64,000 bases of DNA, from assembly GCA_965202735.1 (NCBI GenBank), contig OZ241844.1:1674001-1738000 (forward strand). Direction: 5' to 3'. Position numbers and translations under genes: made by a program. The DNA is from HK1 sp965202735 (GTDB lineage Bacteria; Pseudomonadota; Gammaproteobacteria; HK1). Positions 16,550-24,806 of this stretch are shown one piece after another; positions within the stretch are counted from its first letter, which is position 1; each line of letters starts with the position of its first letter. The notes below the pieces were generated by a model. The model saw nothing but the letters and a program-made list of their open reading frames with translations, was not told where the DNA came from and did no database searches.

Positions 16550-16612
16550 GGACCACTCCGGGGAGTCCTCGTTGTAGGCGTACACGACGAGATTGACGTC
16601 CGGAACGATCAC
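16550..16612 (-). pseudogene. VapC-type PIN-domain toxin, N-terminal stub
   Basis: From a GTG at 16612 the frame gives MIVPDVNLVVYAYNEDSPEW, the characteristic first strand of a PIN-domain ribonuclease (Asp5 would be the first metal ligand). It then turns into unrelated sequence that runs on into the aroC start region. VapC toxins have about 130 residues, so more than 80% is missing and the stub must be inactive. The GTG overlaps the antitoxin stop codon (GTGA), the usual vapBC arrangement. Confidence 0.75.
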
Positions 16613-16890
16613 GAAGGCTCCCGATCGCGGCCGTGGGGCCGCTCCAGGAACTCGTCCACTTCCAGCTCGTCCACGAGCTGGTTGAGCTTCAGGGGATCGA
16701 TGCCGGGCAGGAACCCGCGCCGGGCCGACGCCACTGTGAACGGCTCTCGATCCGGCGCCGGCTTTTCGCCGGACATCAGGCCCCTCCGCATCACCTCGTT
16801 GACCACGGCCCTGAACGTCCTGCCGCTGTCGCGCGCAAGGGCCTTCAGGGCCGTCGCGACATCGTCGTCGATCGTCAGCGTGGTACGCAT
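16609..16890 (-). CDS. VapB-type antitoxin, orphan (ribbon-helix-helix)
   Basis: This 93-residue protein has an N-terminal ribbon-helix-helix DNA-binding region, MRTTLTIDDDVATALKALA, followed by RTFRAVVNEVMRRGL. The C-terminal half is probably the toxin-binding tail (LNQLVDELEVDEFLER). Family members neutralise a PIN-domain VapC toxin and repress their own operon. Here the toxin gene is reduced to a stub of about 20 codons, so the antitoxin is an orphan. It could still act as a repressor or neutralise a related toxin elsewhere. A -10/-35 pair (16897-16925) sits so close to the ATG that the transcript may be nearly leaderless. Confidence 0.8.
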   Translation of the reverse strand: MRTTLTIDDDVATALKALARDSGRTFRAVVNEVMRRGLMSGEKPAPDREPFTVASARRGFLPGIDPLKLNQLVDELEVDEFLERPHGRDREPS

Positions 16891-16896
16891 GCCGGC

Positions 16897-16925
16897 ATCA
16901 TAGTGCGCGCCAGACGGAGCATCAA
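16897..16925 (-). promoter_or_regulatory. Candidate promoter of the orphan vapB
   Basis: On the minus strand, TTGATG (16920-16925) and TATGAT (16897-16902) are separated by 17 bp. Transcription would begin around the ATG at 16890. A short GCCGGC palindrome lies between the -10 box and the ATG and could be part of an operator. Confidence 0.45.
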
Positions 16926-16989
16926 TGTGCCCCCGGATCGATGCGTCCGTCGGCGTCCCCCGTCGCGGGCGGAGCGTCCGGCGCGCCGC

Positions 16990-17961
16990 TCACCACGATG
17001 CCTGCTCCCCGAGCTGCGCGCCCGTCAGCAGGAAGATCCCTTCCCCGCCCCGCGCGAGCTCGAGCCAGATGAACGGGGCCGTGGGGTATGCGCGTTCGAG
17101 CGCGGGACGGGACGCGCCCACTTCGCACACCAGCACGCCGCCGGAATGGAGGTGCGCGCTCGCTCCGGCCAGGACCCGGCGCACGCAGTCGAGACCGTCG
17201 GCGCCCGCCTCCAGGCCGGTCCGGGGCTCGTGGAGGTACTCGGGGTCGAGCGCCGCCATCGTTTCGGCGTCGACGTAGGGGGGATTGCCGACGATCAGGT
17301 CGTAGCGTCCGCCCACCCCGGCATACACGTCCGACTCGAAGAGTGACACCCGGTCGCCGACGCCATGGGCGACGCAGTTCTCTCGCGCCAGTGCGAGCGC
17401 TTCATCGGAGATGTCCACCGCGTCGACCGCCGCGTCCGGGAACGCCAGCGCGCAGGCGATCGCGATGGCGCCGCCGCCCGTACCGATGTCCAGCACCCGC
17501 TCGACGGCGTCCGGGTCGAGCCACGGCTCGAAGCCCCGCTCGATCCACTCCGCGATGGGGGAGCGCGGAACGAGAGCGCGCGCATCGCAGGCGAGCTCCA
17601 GGCCCGCGAACCATGCCCGGCCGGTCAGGTAGGGAGCGGGGATGCGCTCCCGGATGCGGCGCACGATCAGCCCGACCGCGGCGCGACGCTCCACGGCGAC
17701 GAGGCGCGAGGCGAGCAGCGGTTCGGGGGCGCCGGGGCGCAGCCCGGCCGCGTGCAGCACGAGCGCGAGCGCCTCGTCCACCGCGTTGTCGGTGCCGTGC
17801 CCGAACGTGACGCGGGCTTCGTCGAGCCGGGCCGCTCCCCAGCGCACGAGGTCGGTGACGGTGCGGAGCTCCGCGACCGCGGCGCGTGCATGTGCGTCGA
17901 GACCATCGTCATGCCGATGCGCAGCCACGGAACGACCGCAACCGGCCGTCTCAGTCCCCAT
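16990..17961 (-). CDS. prmB: Ribosomal protein uL3 N5-glutamine methyltransferase PrmB
   Basis: PrmB uses S-adenosylmethionine to methylate a glutamine of ribosomal protein L3. The 323-residue protein has a helical N-terminal domain, then a SAM-binding region (VLDIGTGGGAIAIACALAFP, VDAVDISDEALALA) and the glutamine-methyltransferase signature DLIVGNPPYVD. The segment DPEYLHEPRTGLEAGADG after NPPY is characteristic of PrmB rather than PrmC. The ATG at 17961 overlaps the 3' end of htpG by 11 bases, suggesting coupling; no better in-frame start is evident. In many gammaproteobacteria prmB precedes aroC, as here in reading direction. Confidence 0.93.
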   Translation of the reverse strand: MGTETAGCGRSVAAHRHDDGLDAHARAAVAELRTVTDLVRWGAARLDEARVTFGHGTDNAVDEALALVLHAAGLRPGAPEPLLASRLVAVERRAAVGLIVRRIRERIPAPYLTGRAWFAGLELACDARALVPRSPIAEWIERGFEPWLDPDAVERVLDIGTGGGAIAIACALAFPDAAVDAVDISDEALALARENCVAHGVGDRVSLFESDVYAGVGGRYDLIVGNPPYVDAETMAALDPEYLHEPRTGLEAGADGLDCVRRVLAGASAHLHSGGVLVCEVGASRPALERAYPTAPFIWLELARGGEGIFLLTGAQLGEQASW

Positions 17962-20071
17962 GCTCCGGGTCGGACTTCGGGTCCGAGGCGCCCGGTCCGG
18001 CGCTCTTCGTGGCGCTCTTCGTGGCGGTCTTCTTCGATGCCTTCTTCTTCGACGGCTTCTTCCGCGCTCCGGCCGCCGCCTTCGTCGCGGTCAACTTCGC
18101 GGCCGCCTCCGTCCGCCGACGCGCCGGCGCCGGGCCGTCGCCGGCGGCCAGGGCGACGATGAGCTCGTTCATGCACCGCACGAACGCGACCGGGTCCTCC
18201 AGACGGCCACCCTCGCTGAGCAGCGCCTGGTCGAAGATCAGGTTCGCCCAGTCCGCCTGACGCGACGCATCGCTCTCCGCCGCGAGCCGCGCGACCATGG
18301 GGTGGTCGGGGTTGATCTCCAGGATGGGCCGGACCGAGTCCACCTTCTGGCCCGCGGCGTCGAGGATGCGCTCGAGGTGGCGGCTCATCTCGTGCTCCTC
18401 GCTGACGAGGCAGGCCGGCGAGGTCGAGAGGCGGCGGGTCACCCGAACGTCCTTGACGCGGCCGGAGAGCGCGTCGCAGAACCGCGCGAGCAGCGGCGCA
18501 TGGTCGCCGTCGTTCCGGTCGCCGGGCGCATCGTCCCCGGAGGCGGCGCCGCCGAGGTCCAGCTCGCCCTTCATCACCGACACGAGCGGCTTGTCCCGGT
18601 ACTCGGTGAGGTGCATGACCAGCCACTCGTCGATGGGGTCGGCGAGGAGCAGGACCTCCAGGCCGTGCCTGTCGAACACCTCGAGATGGGGGCTGTTGCG
18701 CGCGGTGCGGTAGCCGTCGGCGGTGATGTAGTAGATGCCCTTCTGCCCGTCCTTCATGCGCGAGACGTAGTCGTCGAGGGAGACGGTCTCGGCGTCGCCG
18801 GCGTCACGGGTGGACGCGAACCGCAGCAGCTTCGCGATCTGCTCGCGGTTGCGGCCGTCCTCGACCACGCCCTCCTTGAGCACCCGGCCGAAGCTCTCCC
18901 AGAACTTCGCGTACTTCTCGGGGTCGTCCTTCGCGATCCCGCCGAGCAGGTCGAGCACCCGCTTCACCGCGCCGGTGCGAATGGACTGGATCCGGCGGTT
19001 CTCCTGCAGGATCTCGCGCGAGATGTTGAGCGGCAGGTCCGCGGAGTCGATCACGCCGCGCACGAACCGCAGGTACGCCGGCATCAGGTGCTCGGCGTCG
19101 TCCATGATGAAGATCCGCCGCACGTAGAGCTTCACTCCGCGGCGCACGTTGCGGTCCCAGAGATCGAACGGGGCGCGCGCCGGGACGAAGAGCAGCAGGC
19201 TGTACTCCAGGTTGCCCTCGACCCGGCTGTGGACCCAGGCCAGCGGATCCTCGAAGTCGTGGGCGACGTGCCTGTAGAAGCCGTTGTAGTCGTCGTCGAC
19301 AAGCTCGCCCTTGTTGCGGGTCCACAGCGCGGTGGCGGCGTTGATCGTCTCCTCGTCCCCCGCGCCGTCCCGGTCCGCGTCCCCGTCGCCGGCCTCGTCG
19401 CCGGCCTCGTCGCCGGCCTTGCCCTCGCCCGGCATCAGGATCGGGACCGGGACGTGGTCGGAGTACTTGCGCACGATGCTGCGCAGGCGGTAGCGGTCGA
19501 GGAACTCGTCCTCGCCGTCGCGCAGGTGGAGCACGACTTCGGTGCCCCGCGGCTCCACGTCGACGGTCTCGACGGTGAACTCGCCCTCGCCGCTCGACTC
19601 CCAGCGCACGCCTTCGGCGGCGGGACTGCCGGCGCGGCGCGAGGTCACGGTGACGCGGTCGGCGACGATGAAGCTCGAGTAGAACCCGACGCCGAACTGG
19701 CCGATGAGCCGGGTGTCCTTCGCGGCGTCGCCGGTCAGCGCCTCGAAGAACTGGCGGGTGCCGGAGCGGGCGATGGTTCCGAGGCTGGAGGCCGCCTCCT
19801 CGCGGGTCATGCCGATGCCGTTGTCGCGCACGGAGATGGTCCGGGCATCGGGGTCGAACGAGATGCGCACCCCGAGCTCGCCGTCGCCCTCGTAGAGCCC
19901 GTCGTCGGACAGGGCCTCGAAACGGAGCTTGTCCGCCGCGTCCGACGCGTTGGAGATCAGCTCCCGGAGAAAGATCTCCTTGTTGCTGTAGAGCGAATGG
20001 ATCATCAGGTCCAGAAGCTTCCGGACCTCGGTCTGGAACCCGTGGGTCTCCTTCGTCCGCACCTCGTCCAT
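17951..20071 (-). CDS. htpG: Molecular chaperone HtpG (Hsp90)
   Basis: This is bacterial Hsp90, an ATP-dependent cytosolic chaperone, 706 residues. The N-terminal ATPase domain shows EIFLRELISNASDAADKLR, RDNGIGMT and GQFGVGFYSSFIVAD. The middle domain contains the segment around IFIMDDAEHLMPAYLRF, followed by SADLPLNISREILQ. The protein is longer than E. coli HtpG (624). Two insertions account for much of this: an acidic Gly/Asp stretch after MPGEGK with an imperfect 12-bp DNA repeat, and a lysine/threonine/serine-rich C-terminal tail after the dimerisation domain (KKPSKKKASKKTATKSATK). The start at 20071 gives MDEVRTKETHGFQTEVRKLL. A family-A mobile repeat lies just upstream, so it may separate the gene from its promoter. 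Confidence 0.95.
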   Translation of the reverse strand: MDEVRTKETHGFQTEVRKLLDLMIHSLYSNKEIFLRELISNASDAADKLRFEALSDDGLYEGDGELGVRISFDPDARTISVRDNGIGMTREEAASSLGTIARSGTRQFFEALTGDAAKDTRLIGQFGVGFYSSFIVADRVTVTSRRAGSPAAEGVRWESSGEGEFTVETVDVEPRGTEVVLHLRDGEDEFLDRYRLRSIVRKYSDHVPVPILMPGEGKAGDEAGDEAGDGDADRDGAGDEETINAATALWTRNKGELVDDDYNGFYRHVAHDFEDPLAWVHSRVEGNLEYSLLLFVPARAPFDLWDRNVRRGVKLYVRRIFIMDDAEHLMPAYLRFVRGVIDSADLPLNISREILQENRRIQSIRTGAVKRVLDLLGGIAKDDPEKYAKFWESFGRVLKEGVVEDGRNREQIAKLLRFASTRDAGDAETVSLDDYVSRMKDGQKGIYYITADGYRTARNSPHLEVFDRHGLEVLLLADPIDEWLVMHLTEYRDKPLVSVMKGELDLGGAASGDDAPGDRNDGDHAPLLARFCDALSGRVKDVRVTRRLSTSPACLVSEEHEMSRHLERILDAAGQKVDSVRPILEINPDHPMVARLAAESDASRQADWANLIFDQALLSEGGRLEDPVAFVRCMNELIVALAAGDGPAPARRRTEAAAKLTATKAAAGARKKPSKKKASKKTATKSATKSAGPGASDPKSDPEHGD

Positions 20072-20166
20072 CACGCAACCTCCCTCGCGCGCGGTCCGCC
20101 CCATTTCCGAGGCGCGGATATGGGGCCGGCCGGCGCCGCTTCCAAGCCTCGCGGCGTCCGGCGCCG

Positions 20167-20285
20167 CAGCAATTCCCGCCAACGCCGGAGAGGCCGTACC
20201 GTGGCGGGATTCCGGCGCGATTCCGACCCTCGGGGCGCCGGGTCGAGGGAAATTCGGGAGCATGTCTCCGCCTGGCGGGAATCGC
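20167..20285 (+). mobile_element. Miniature element, family A, copy 3 (about 119 bp)
   Basis: The left end CAGCAATTCCCGCCAACG and right end GGCGGGAATCGC match the family, the right end being 2-3 bases short. Exact 11-bp direct repeats GTCCGGCGCCG flank it (20156-20166 and 20286-20296); part of that identity may be chance. It sits between the divergent htpG and mutS genes, in the presumed promoter region of both. Confidence 0.82.
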
Positions 20286-20370
20286 GTCCGGCGCCGAATG
20301 CCGATAGCGCATCCCGCTTCATCGTGGGATGCTTCCGTGTTCGCAGCCTCTCGATGTCCGCTCCTTGCCC

Positions 20371-22965
20371 GTGACCTCCGCGACCACCGACGCCGCGCCG
20401 GGGAACACTCCGGTCATGGCGCAGTACCTGCGCATCAAGGCGGACCATCCCGACACCCTGCTCTTCTACCGGATGGGGGACTTCTACGAGCTGTTCTTCG
20501 ACGACGCCCGCCGCGCCTCGAAGCTGCTCGACATCGCGCTCACCGCGCGCGGGCGCTCGGGCGGGGTTCCGGTTCCGATGGCGGGGGTGCCGGCGCACTC
20601 GGTCGAATCGTATCTGGCGAAGCTGGTACGCAAGGGCGAGTCGGCCGCGGTCTGCGAGCAGATCGGGGACCCGGGCGGATCACGCGGGGCATCCCGCGGT
20701 CCGGTGGAGCGGCAGGTCACGCGCATCGTCACCCCCGGGACGCTGACCGAGGAGCACCTGCTGGAAGCCCGCCGCGACAACCTGCTGGTGGCCGCCCACT
20801 GCGCCGCCGGTCGCTGGGGCATCGCGGGGCTCGAGCTCTCCAGCGGCCGGTTCACCTGCACGGAGGCCGGAGACGCCGAGAGCGCCCAGGCCGAGATCGA
20901 GCGGCTCGCCCCGGCGGAAGTGCTCCTGGCGGAGAACGCGCCGGAGCCCGGTCCGGTGGGCGGGCACCCGGCGCTGCGGCGGATGCCCCCGTGGCACTTC
21001 GATCCGGAGTCGGCCCGGCGCATCCTCGCCGAGCAGCTCGGAACCCGCGATCTCTCGCCGTTCGAGCTCGAGGATCGGCCGCTCGCGACCGGAGCGGCGG
21101 GGGCGCTGATCGTCTACGCCCGCGACACGCAGCGCGGCGCGCTCCCGCACATCCGCACGCTGCGCTTCGAAGGCCCGGACGATGCCCTGATCCTCGATGC
21201 CGTCACGCGGCGCAATCTGGAGATCACGCACGCGCTGTCGGGCGACGACTCCGCGACGCTCGCCGCCGTCATGGACCGGGCGGCGACTCCCATGGGAAGC
21301 CGGCTCCTGCGCCGCTGGCTGACCCGCCCCATCCGCGACCACGGCGTGCTCGCGACGCGCCTCCACGCGGTCGGGGTCCTGATCGAGCACGGCGTGCACG
21401 AGCCCGTGCGCGCACTGCTCGCCGACGTGGGGGACCTGGAACGCATCCTGTCGCGCATCGGTCTCGCGACCGCGCGGCCACGCGACCTCGCGCAGCTCCG
21501 CACCGCGCTGCGCACCGTCCCGCGGCTCCGCGACGCACTCGCCGGCGCCGACAGCCCGCGCATCCGGGAGCTCACCGGCGCGCACCGCGAGTTCCCGGAA
21601 GTGGCGGCGCTGCTCGACCGCGCGGTGGTGGAGGCCCCGCCGGTGCTGGTGCGCGACGGCGGGGTGCTCGCCCCCGGCTACGACGCCGAGCTCGACGAGC
21701 TGCGCCGACTGTCCACGGACGCCGACTCCTTCCTCGAGACGCTCGAGGCGCGCGAGCGCGAACGCACCGGGGCGACGAACCTGCGGGTGGGGTACAACCG
21801 CGTGCACGGGTACTACATCGAGCTCTCGAAGGCGCAGAGCGAGCGCGCCCCGCCCGACTACGTCCGGCGCCAGACCCTCAAGGGGGCGGAGCGCTACGTC
21901 ACCGCCGAGCTCAAGCGCTTCGAGGACCGCGTGCTCGGGGCGCGCGAGCGCGCGCTCGCCCGGGAGCGGGCGCTCTACGACGAGCTCGTGGCGCGGATCG
22001 CCGAGGATCTGGGGCACCTGCAGGGCTGCGCCCTCGCGATCTCCGAGCTCGACGTGCTGTGCAGCTTCGCCGAGCGCGCGGAGTCGCTCGACTACCGCGC
22101 GCCGCGGCTCGACGAGCGGCCCGGCATCGAGATCGAGGGCGGCCGCCACCCCGTGGTCGAGCGCAGGTCCGAGCAGCCGTTCATCCCCAACGACGTCACG
22201 CTCGGCGACTCGCGGCGCATGCTCGTGGTGACGGGGCCGAACATGGGCGGCAAGTCGACGCTCATGCGCCAGACCGCACTCATCACGGTGCTCGCGTACG
22301 CCGGGAGCTTCGTTCCCGCCACCGCCGCGCGGATCGGCCCCATCGACCGCATCTTCACGCGCATCGGCGCCGGCGACGACCTCGCGCAGGGACGCTCCAC
22401 CTTCATGGTGGAGATGACCGAGATGGCGCGGATCCTGAACAACGCCACCCCCCGGAGCCTGGTGCTCGTCGACGAGATCGGCCGCGGCACGAGCACCTAC
22501 GACGGACTCGCGCTCGCGTGGGCGTGTGCCCGGGACCTGGCGCTCCGGGCCCGGTCGTTCACGCTGTTCGCGACCCACTACTTCGAGCTGACCGAGCTGC
22601 CCCGCCACGCCGATGGCGTCGCCAACGTTCACCTCGACGCGGTGGAGCACGGCCGGCGGATCGTCTTCATGCACCGCGTGAAGGAGGGGCCGGCGAGCCG
22701 GAGCTACGGCCTCGCGGTGGCGGCGCTCGCCGGGATCCCGGACGAGGTGATCGCGAGGGCGCGCGAGATCCTCGGCACGCTGGAGCAGGCGCCCCGCGCA
22801 AGCGCCTCCGAGCCGCCCTCCGCGCAGCTCGGCCTGTTCGACGCCCCTCCCGCGCCGGACGACGCGGAGCTCCGGGAGGCGCTCGACGCGATCGACCCCG
22901 ACTCGCTCTCGCCCCGGGAGGCCCTCGACGCCCTCTACCGGCTGAAATCCACGGCGCGCTCGTGA
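20371..22965 (+). CDS. mutS: DNA mismatch repair protein MutS
   Basis: MutS recognises mispairs and small loops and recruits MutL. The 864-residue protein contains the mismatch-binding domain with the Phe-x-Glu-type motif in LLFYRMGDFYELFFDDA, the connector and lever domains, and the ATPase domain with Walker A VTGPNMGGKSTLMRQ, the ABC-like LVLVDEIGRGTSTYDG and FATHYFELTEL. The start chosen is the GTG at 20371, which places TPVMAQYLRIKADHP at the same distance from the N-terminus as in E. coli MutS; an ATG at 20416 would cut into this region. The TGA stop lies within the target duplication of a family-A mobile repeat that begins six bases after it. Confidence 0.96.
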   Translation: MTSATTDAAPGNTPVMAQYLRIKADHPDTLLFYRMGDFYELFFDDARRASKLLDIALTARGRSGGVPVPMAGVPAHSVESYLAKLVRKGESAAVCEQIGDPGGSRGASRGPVERQVTRIVTPGTLTEEHLLEARRDNLLVAAHCAAGRWGIAGLELSSGRFTCTEAGDAESAQAEIERLAPAEVLLAENAPEPGPVGGHPALRRMPPWHFDPESARRILAEQLGTRDLSPFELEDRPLATGAAGALIVYARDTQRGALPHIRTLRFEGPDDALILDAVTRRNLEITHALSGDDSATLAAVMDRAATPMGSRLLRRWLTRPIRDHGVLATRLHAVGVLIEHGVHEPVRALLADVGDLERILSRIGLATARPRDLAQLRTALRTVPRLRDALAGADSPRIRELTGAHREFPEVAALLDRAVVEAPPVLVRDGGVLAPGYDAELDELRRLSTDADSFLETLEARERERTGATNLRVGYNRVHGYYIELSKAQSERAPPDYVRRQTLKGAERYVTAELKRFEDRVLGARERALARERALYDELVARIAEDLGHLQGCALAISELDVLCSFAERAESLDYRAPRLDERPGIEIEGGRHPVVERRSEQPFIPNDVTLGDSRRMLVVTGPNMGGKSTLMRQTALITVLAYAGSFVPATAARIGPIDRIFTRIGAGDDLAQGRSTFMVEMTEMARILNNATPRSLVLVDEIGRGTSTYDGLALAWACARDLALRARSFTLFATHYFELTELPRHADGVANVHLDAVEHGRRIVFMHRVKEGPASRSYGLAVAALAGIPDEVIARAREILGTLEQAPRASASEPPSAQLGLFDAPPAPDDAELREALDAIDPDSLSPREALDALYRLKSTARS

Positions 22966-22971
22966 GCCGCG

Positions 22972-23094
22972 CGGCAATTCCCGCCAGCGCCCGGAGAGGC
23001 CGTACCGTCGCCGGATTCCGGCGCGGTCTCGGCCCTCGGGGCGCCGGGCCGGGGAAGATTCGGGAGCCTGTCTCCGCCTGGGCGGGAATTGCCG
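22972..23094 (+). mobile_element. Miniature element, family A, copy 4, at the mutS stop codon
   Basis: The ends are CGGCAATTCCCGCC and its complement, and the length is 123 bp. Flanking 9-bp repeats are TGAGCCGCG (22963-22971) and CGAGCCGCG (23095-23103), one mismatch. The left copy contains the mutS TGA stop codon. The insertion would displace any native mutS terminator. Confidence 0.85.
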
Positions 23095-23157
23095 CGAGCC
23101 GCGGCCCGCTCAGTGTCAGTGTCTGCCACCGCCGGTCACACCATGGCATGATTGCCC

Positions 23158-24522
23158 ATGGCTACCGGCACCGCACCCGACATCGAGGGACTTGAAGCGT
23201 TCGCCGCGCTGTCCGATCGCCGCCTGACCGCGTTCTTCGTCGGCCGTGAGCAGGAGATCGCCTTCATCACCAAACGGGTGCGGGCGGTCGCCGCCGGGCA
23301 TCGGGCGGGCGACAGGGAAGCGGTGGCCGGCAGCACGGTGCTGATTACCGGCGTGCCCGGCGCCGGCAAGACCTCGCTGATGATGAAGCTGCGCCGTCAG
23401 TGGAGCAGCGCGACGGGTGAGGCGCCATTCGGAGTCGTGATCGGCGTCAGCGATCTCGGCAGCGCCGATGGACTGGCACGGGCCATCCAGAGATCTGTTC
23501 CCACCGGCAGCAGCCGACAATGGCTGGCCCGCGCTTTCAGCTTGTTCAGCTCGGTCAACCTCGACGTCCTGGGCACCAGCCTCGGCGTCGATCTCCGTGA
23601 TGCCGGATTCGGGATGGAACAGGTCAGCCGGCCGATCGTGCTCTTCATCGACGAGATCCAGACCTTGCCCAGGGCGGGCGAGGCGGCAGTTCTGGCGTTG
23701 CAGGCGCTGCATCTGGGCACCCACGGCGCGCCGGTCGTCCCGGTGCTGGCCGGCCTCGCCCATTCCGTCTCGGTGCTGACGGATGCCAGCCTCAGCCGGT
23801 TGTCGCCGCCGGACGGCCTGCCGCTGGGCAGGCTGGGACCGGACGAGGCGGCCCGGTCGGTGGAACTGTTCCTCGATCATTTCCAGGTGGCCGGCGACCG
23901 TGCCGGCTGGCCGGAAACCATCGCCAGATGGTCCGATTGCTGGCCGATGCATGTGCACAATTCGCTGCAGGCGCTGGCCGGGGAACTCTCGGGCAACGGT
24001 GGCGATCTCGGCCGCATCGGGCCGCTGGCCGTGAAGAAGCGGGCGGCAGCGCTGCGGGCCGGCTACTATGGTCAGCGCACAGGCGATGTGTTGGAGGAAC
24101 ATCAGGAGGTGCTGGGCCGGGTGATGGCGAAGATCGGCACCACCGGGAACAAGGCCGGCATCAAGCGCCTGCTGGTCGAGCATGGCGGCGACCGCCCACT
24201 TGGCATGACAGCCGAGGCGGCCTTCCGGCAGATGCTGGCCAGGGGGGTGATCCAGGGCGACAGGAATCGCGTCTACAGTTGCCCGATTCCGTCGCTGGAA
24301 TCGTGGATTGCCTGCGGCGGCAGTCCCTTGCACCAGGAAGTGATGCGCGGCGACGCCGAGGGGGTCGCCGCGCTGATCGCGGCGGGCGCCGATCCGGGCG
24401 CACAGGACCTGCGCGGCCGCACGGTGCTGCAGCTCGCCCGCGAGGAAGGCTGGGACGACATCGCGGGCATGCTGGAAGCGGCGGCAGAACCGGAGGATGA
24501 CCGGGCGAGGCGGTGCGGTTGA
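23158..24522 (+). CDS. AAA ATPase with C-terminal ankyrin repeats
   Basis: The protein has 454 residues from the ATG at 23158; a TTG six bases earlier is also in frame. Residues 65-72 are Walker A (GVPGAGKT), D165-E166 lie in Walker B (VLFIDEIQ), and LAGLAHSVSVL may be the sensor-1 region. This resembles the ORC/Cdc6-like or STAND-like AAA ATP-binding proteins often found in bacterial accessory regions. Residues about 388-445 form one to two ankyrin repeats (SPLHQEVMRGDAEGVAALI, AAGADPGAQDLRGRTVLQLA). The middle (about 315-385, GRVMAKIGTTGNKAGIKRLL) may be a winged helix. The substrate is unknown. The gene lies between mutS and fdxA, two genes adjacent in relatives, and is flanked by two different miniature mobile elements, so acquisition is likely. 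Confidence 0.75.
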   Translation: MATGTAPDIEGLEAFAALSDRRLTAFFVGREQEIAFITKRVRAVAAGHRAGDREAVAGSTVLITGVPGAGKTSLMMKLRRQWSSATGEAPFGVVIGVSDLGSADGLARAIQRSVPTGSSRQWLARAFSLFSSVNLDVLGTSLGVDLRDAGFGMEQVSRPIVLFIDEIQTLPRAGEAAVLALQALHLGTHGAPVVPVLAGLAHSVSVLTDASLSRLSPPDGLPLGRLGPDEAARSVELFLDHFQVAGDRAGWPETIARWSDCWPMHVHNSLQALAGELSGNGGDLGRIGPLAVKKRAAALRAGYYGQRTGDVLEEHQEVLGRVMAKIGTTGNKAGIKRLLVEHGGDRPLGMTAEAAFRQMLARGVIQGDRNRVYSCPIPSLESWIACGGSPLHQEVMRGDAEGVAALIAAGADPGAQDLRGRTVLQLAREEGWDDIAGMLEAAAEPEDDRARRCG

Positions 24523-24628
24523 GGACGATGGGCCCGGTCGGGACGCCCGGCAGGCGCCCGCCCGCGTTCACACCCGTCTTATGGTCCAGAGCACCTTCCC
24601 GCTACAGGCTCATTTCTCATTGGACAAG

Positions 24629-24759
24629 CAGGGCTCTCCGGAAGTCGTGACGAGCGGTTCATCAGACGCTCGAACCGGGTCCTCGATGCCGGAAGACCGC
24701 CAGCCACCGTGCGAGATTCCGGTCTGGCGACCGGTGGCCACGACTTCTGAATGGTCCTG
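24629..24759. mobile_element. Miniature element, family B (131 bp, ISAs1-like ends)
   Basis: It is flanked by exact 10-bp direct repeats ATTGGACAAG (24619-24628 and 24760-24769). The ends are imperfect inverted repeats of about 21 bp, CAGG...GAAGTCGTG; the inner nine bases GAAGTCGTG/CACGACTTC are exact. CAGG termini with 8-10-bp duplications are typical of ISAs1-family elements, so this may be a non-autonomous relative. Its ends differ beyond CAGG(G) from the IS at 4251, so that IS is not clearly its driver. It has no coding capacity. Confidence 0.78.
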
Positions 24760-24777
24760 ATTGGACAAGACTCGCTC

Positions 24778-24806
24778 TCGAAATGCGGACGAGCGCGGCG
24801 TATCAT
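24778..24806 (+). promoter_or_regulatory. Candidate sigma-70 promoter for fdxA
   Basis: A -35 box TCGAAA (24778-24783) and a -10 box TATCAT (24801-24806, 5 of 6 matches) are separated by 17 bp, giving a leader of roughly 30 bases before the fdxA ATG. Element B ends just 18 bp upstream of the -35 box. Confidence 0.55.

Noticed and set aside
23116..24333. An open frame antisense to the AAA-ankyrin gene
   Set aside because: The plus-strand protein has Walker motifs and ankyrin repeats; the antisense product has no recognisable features.
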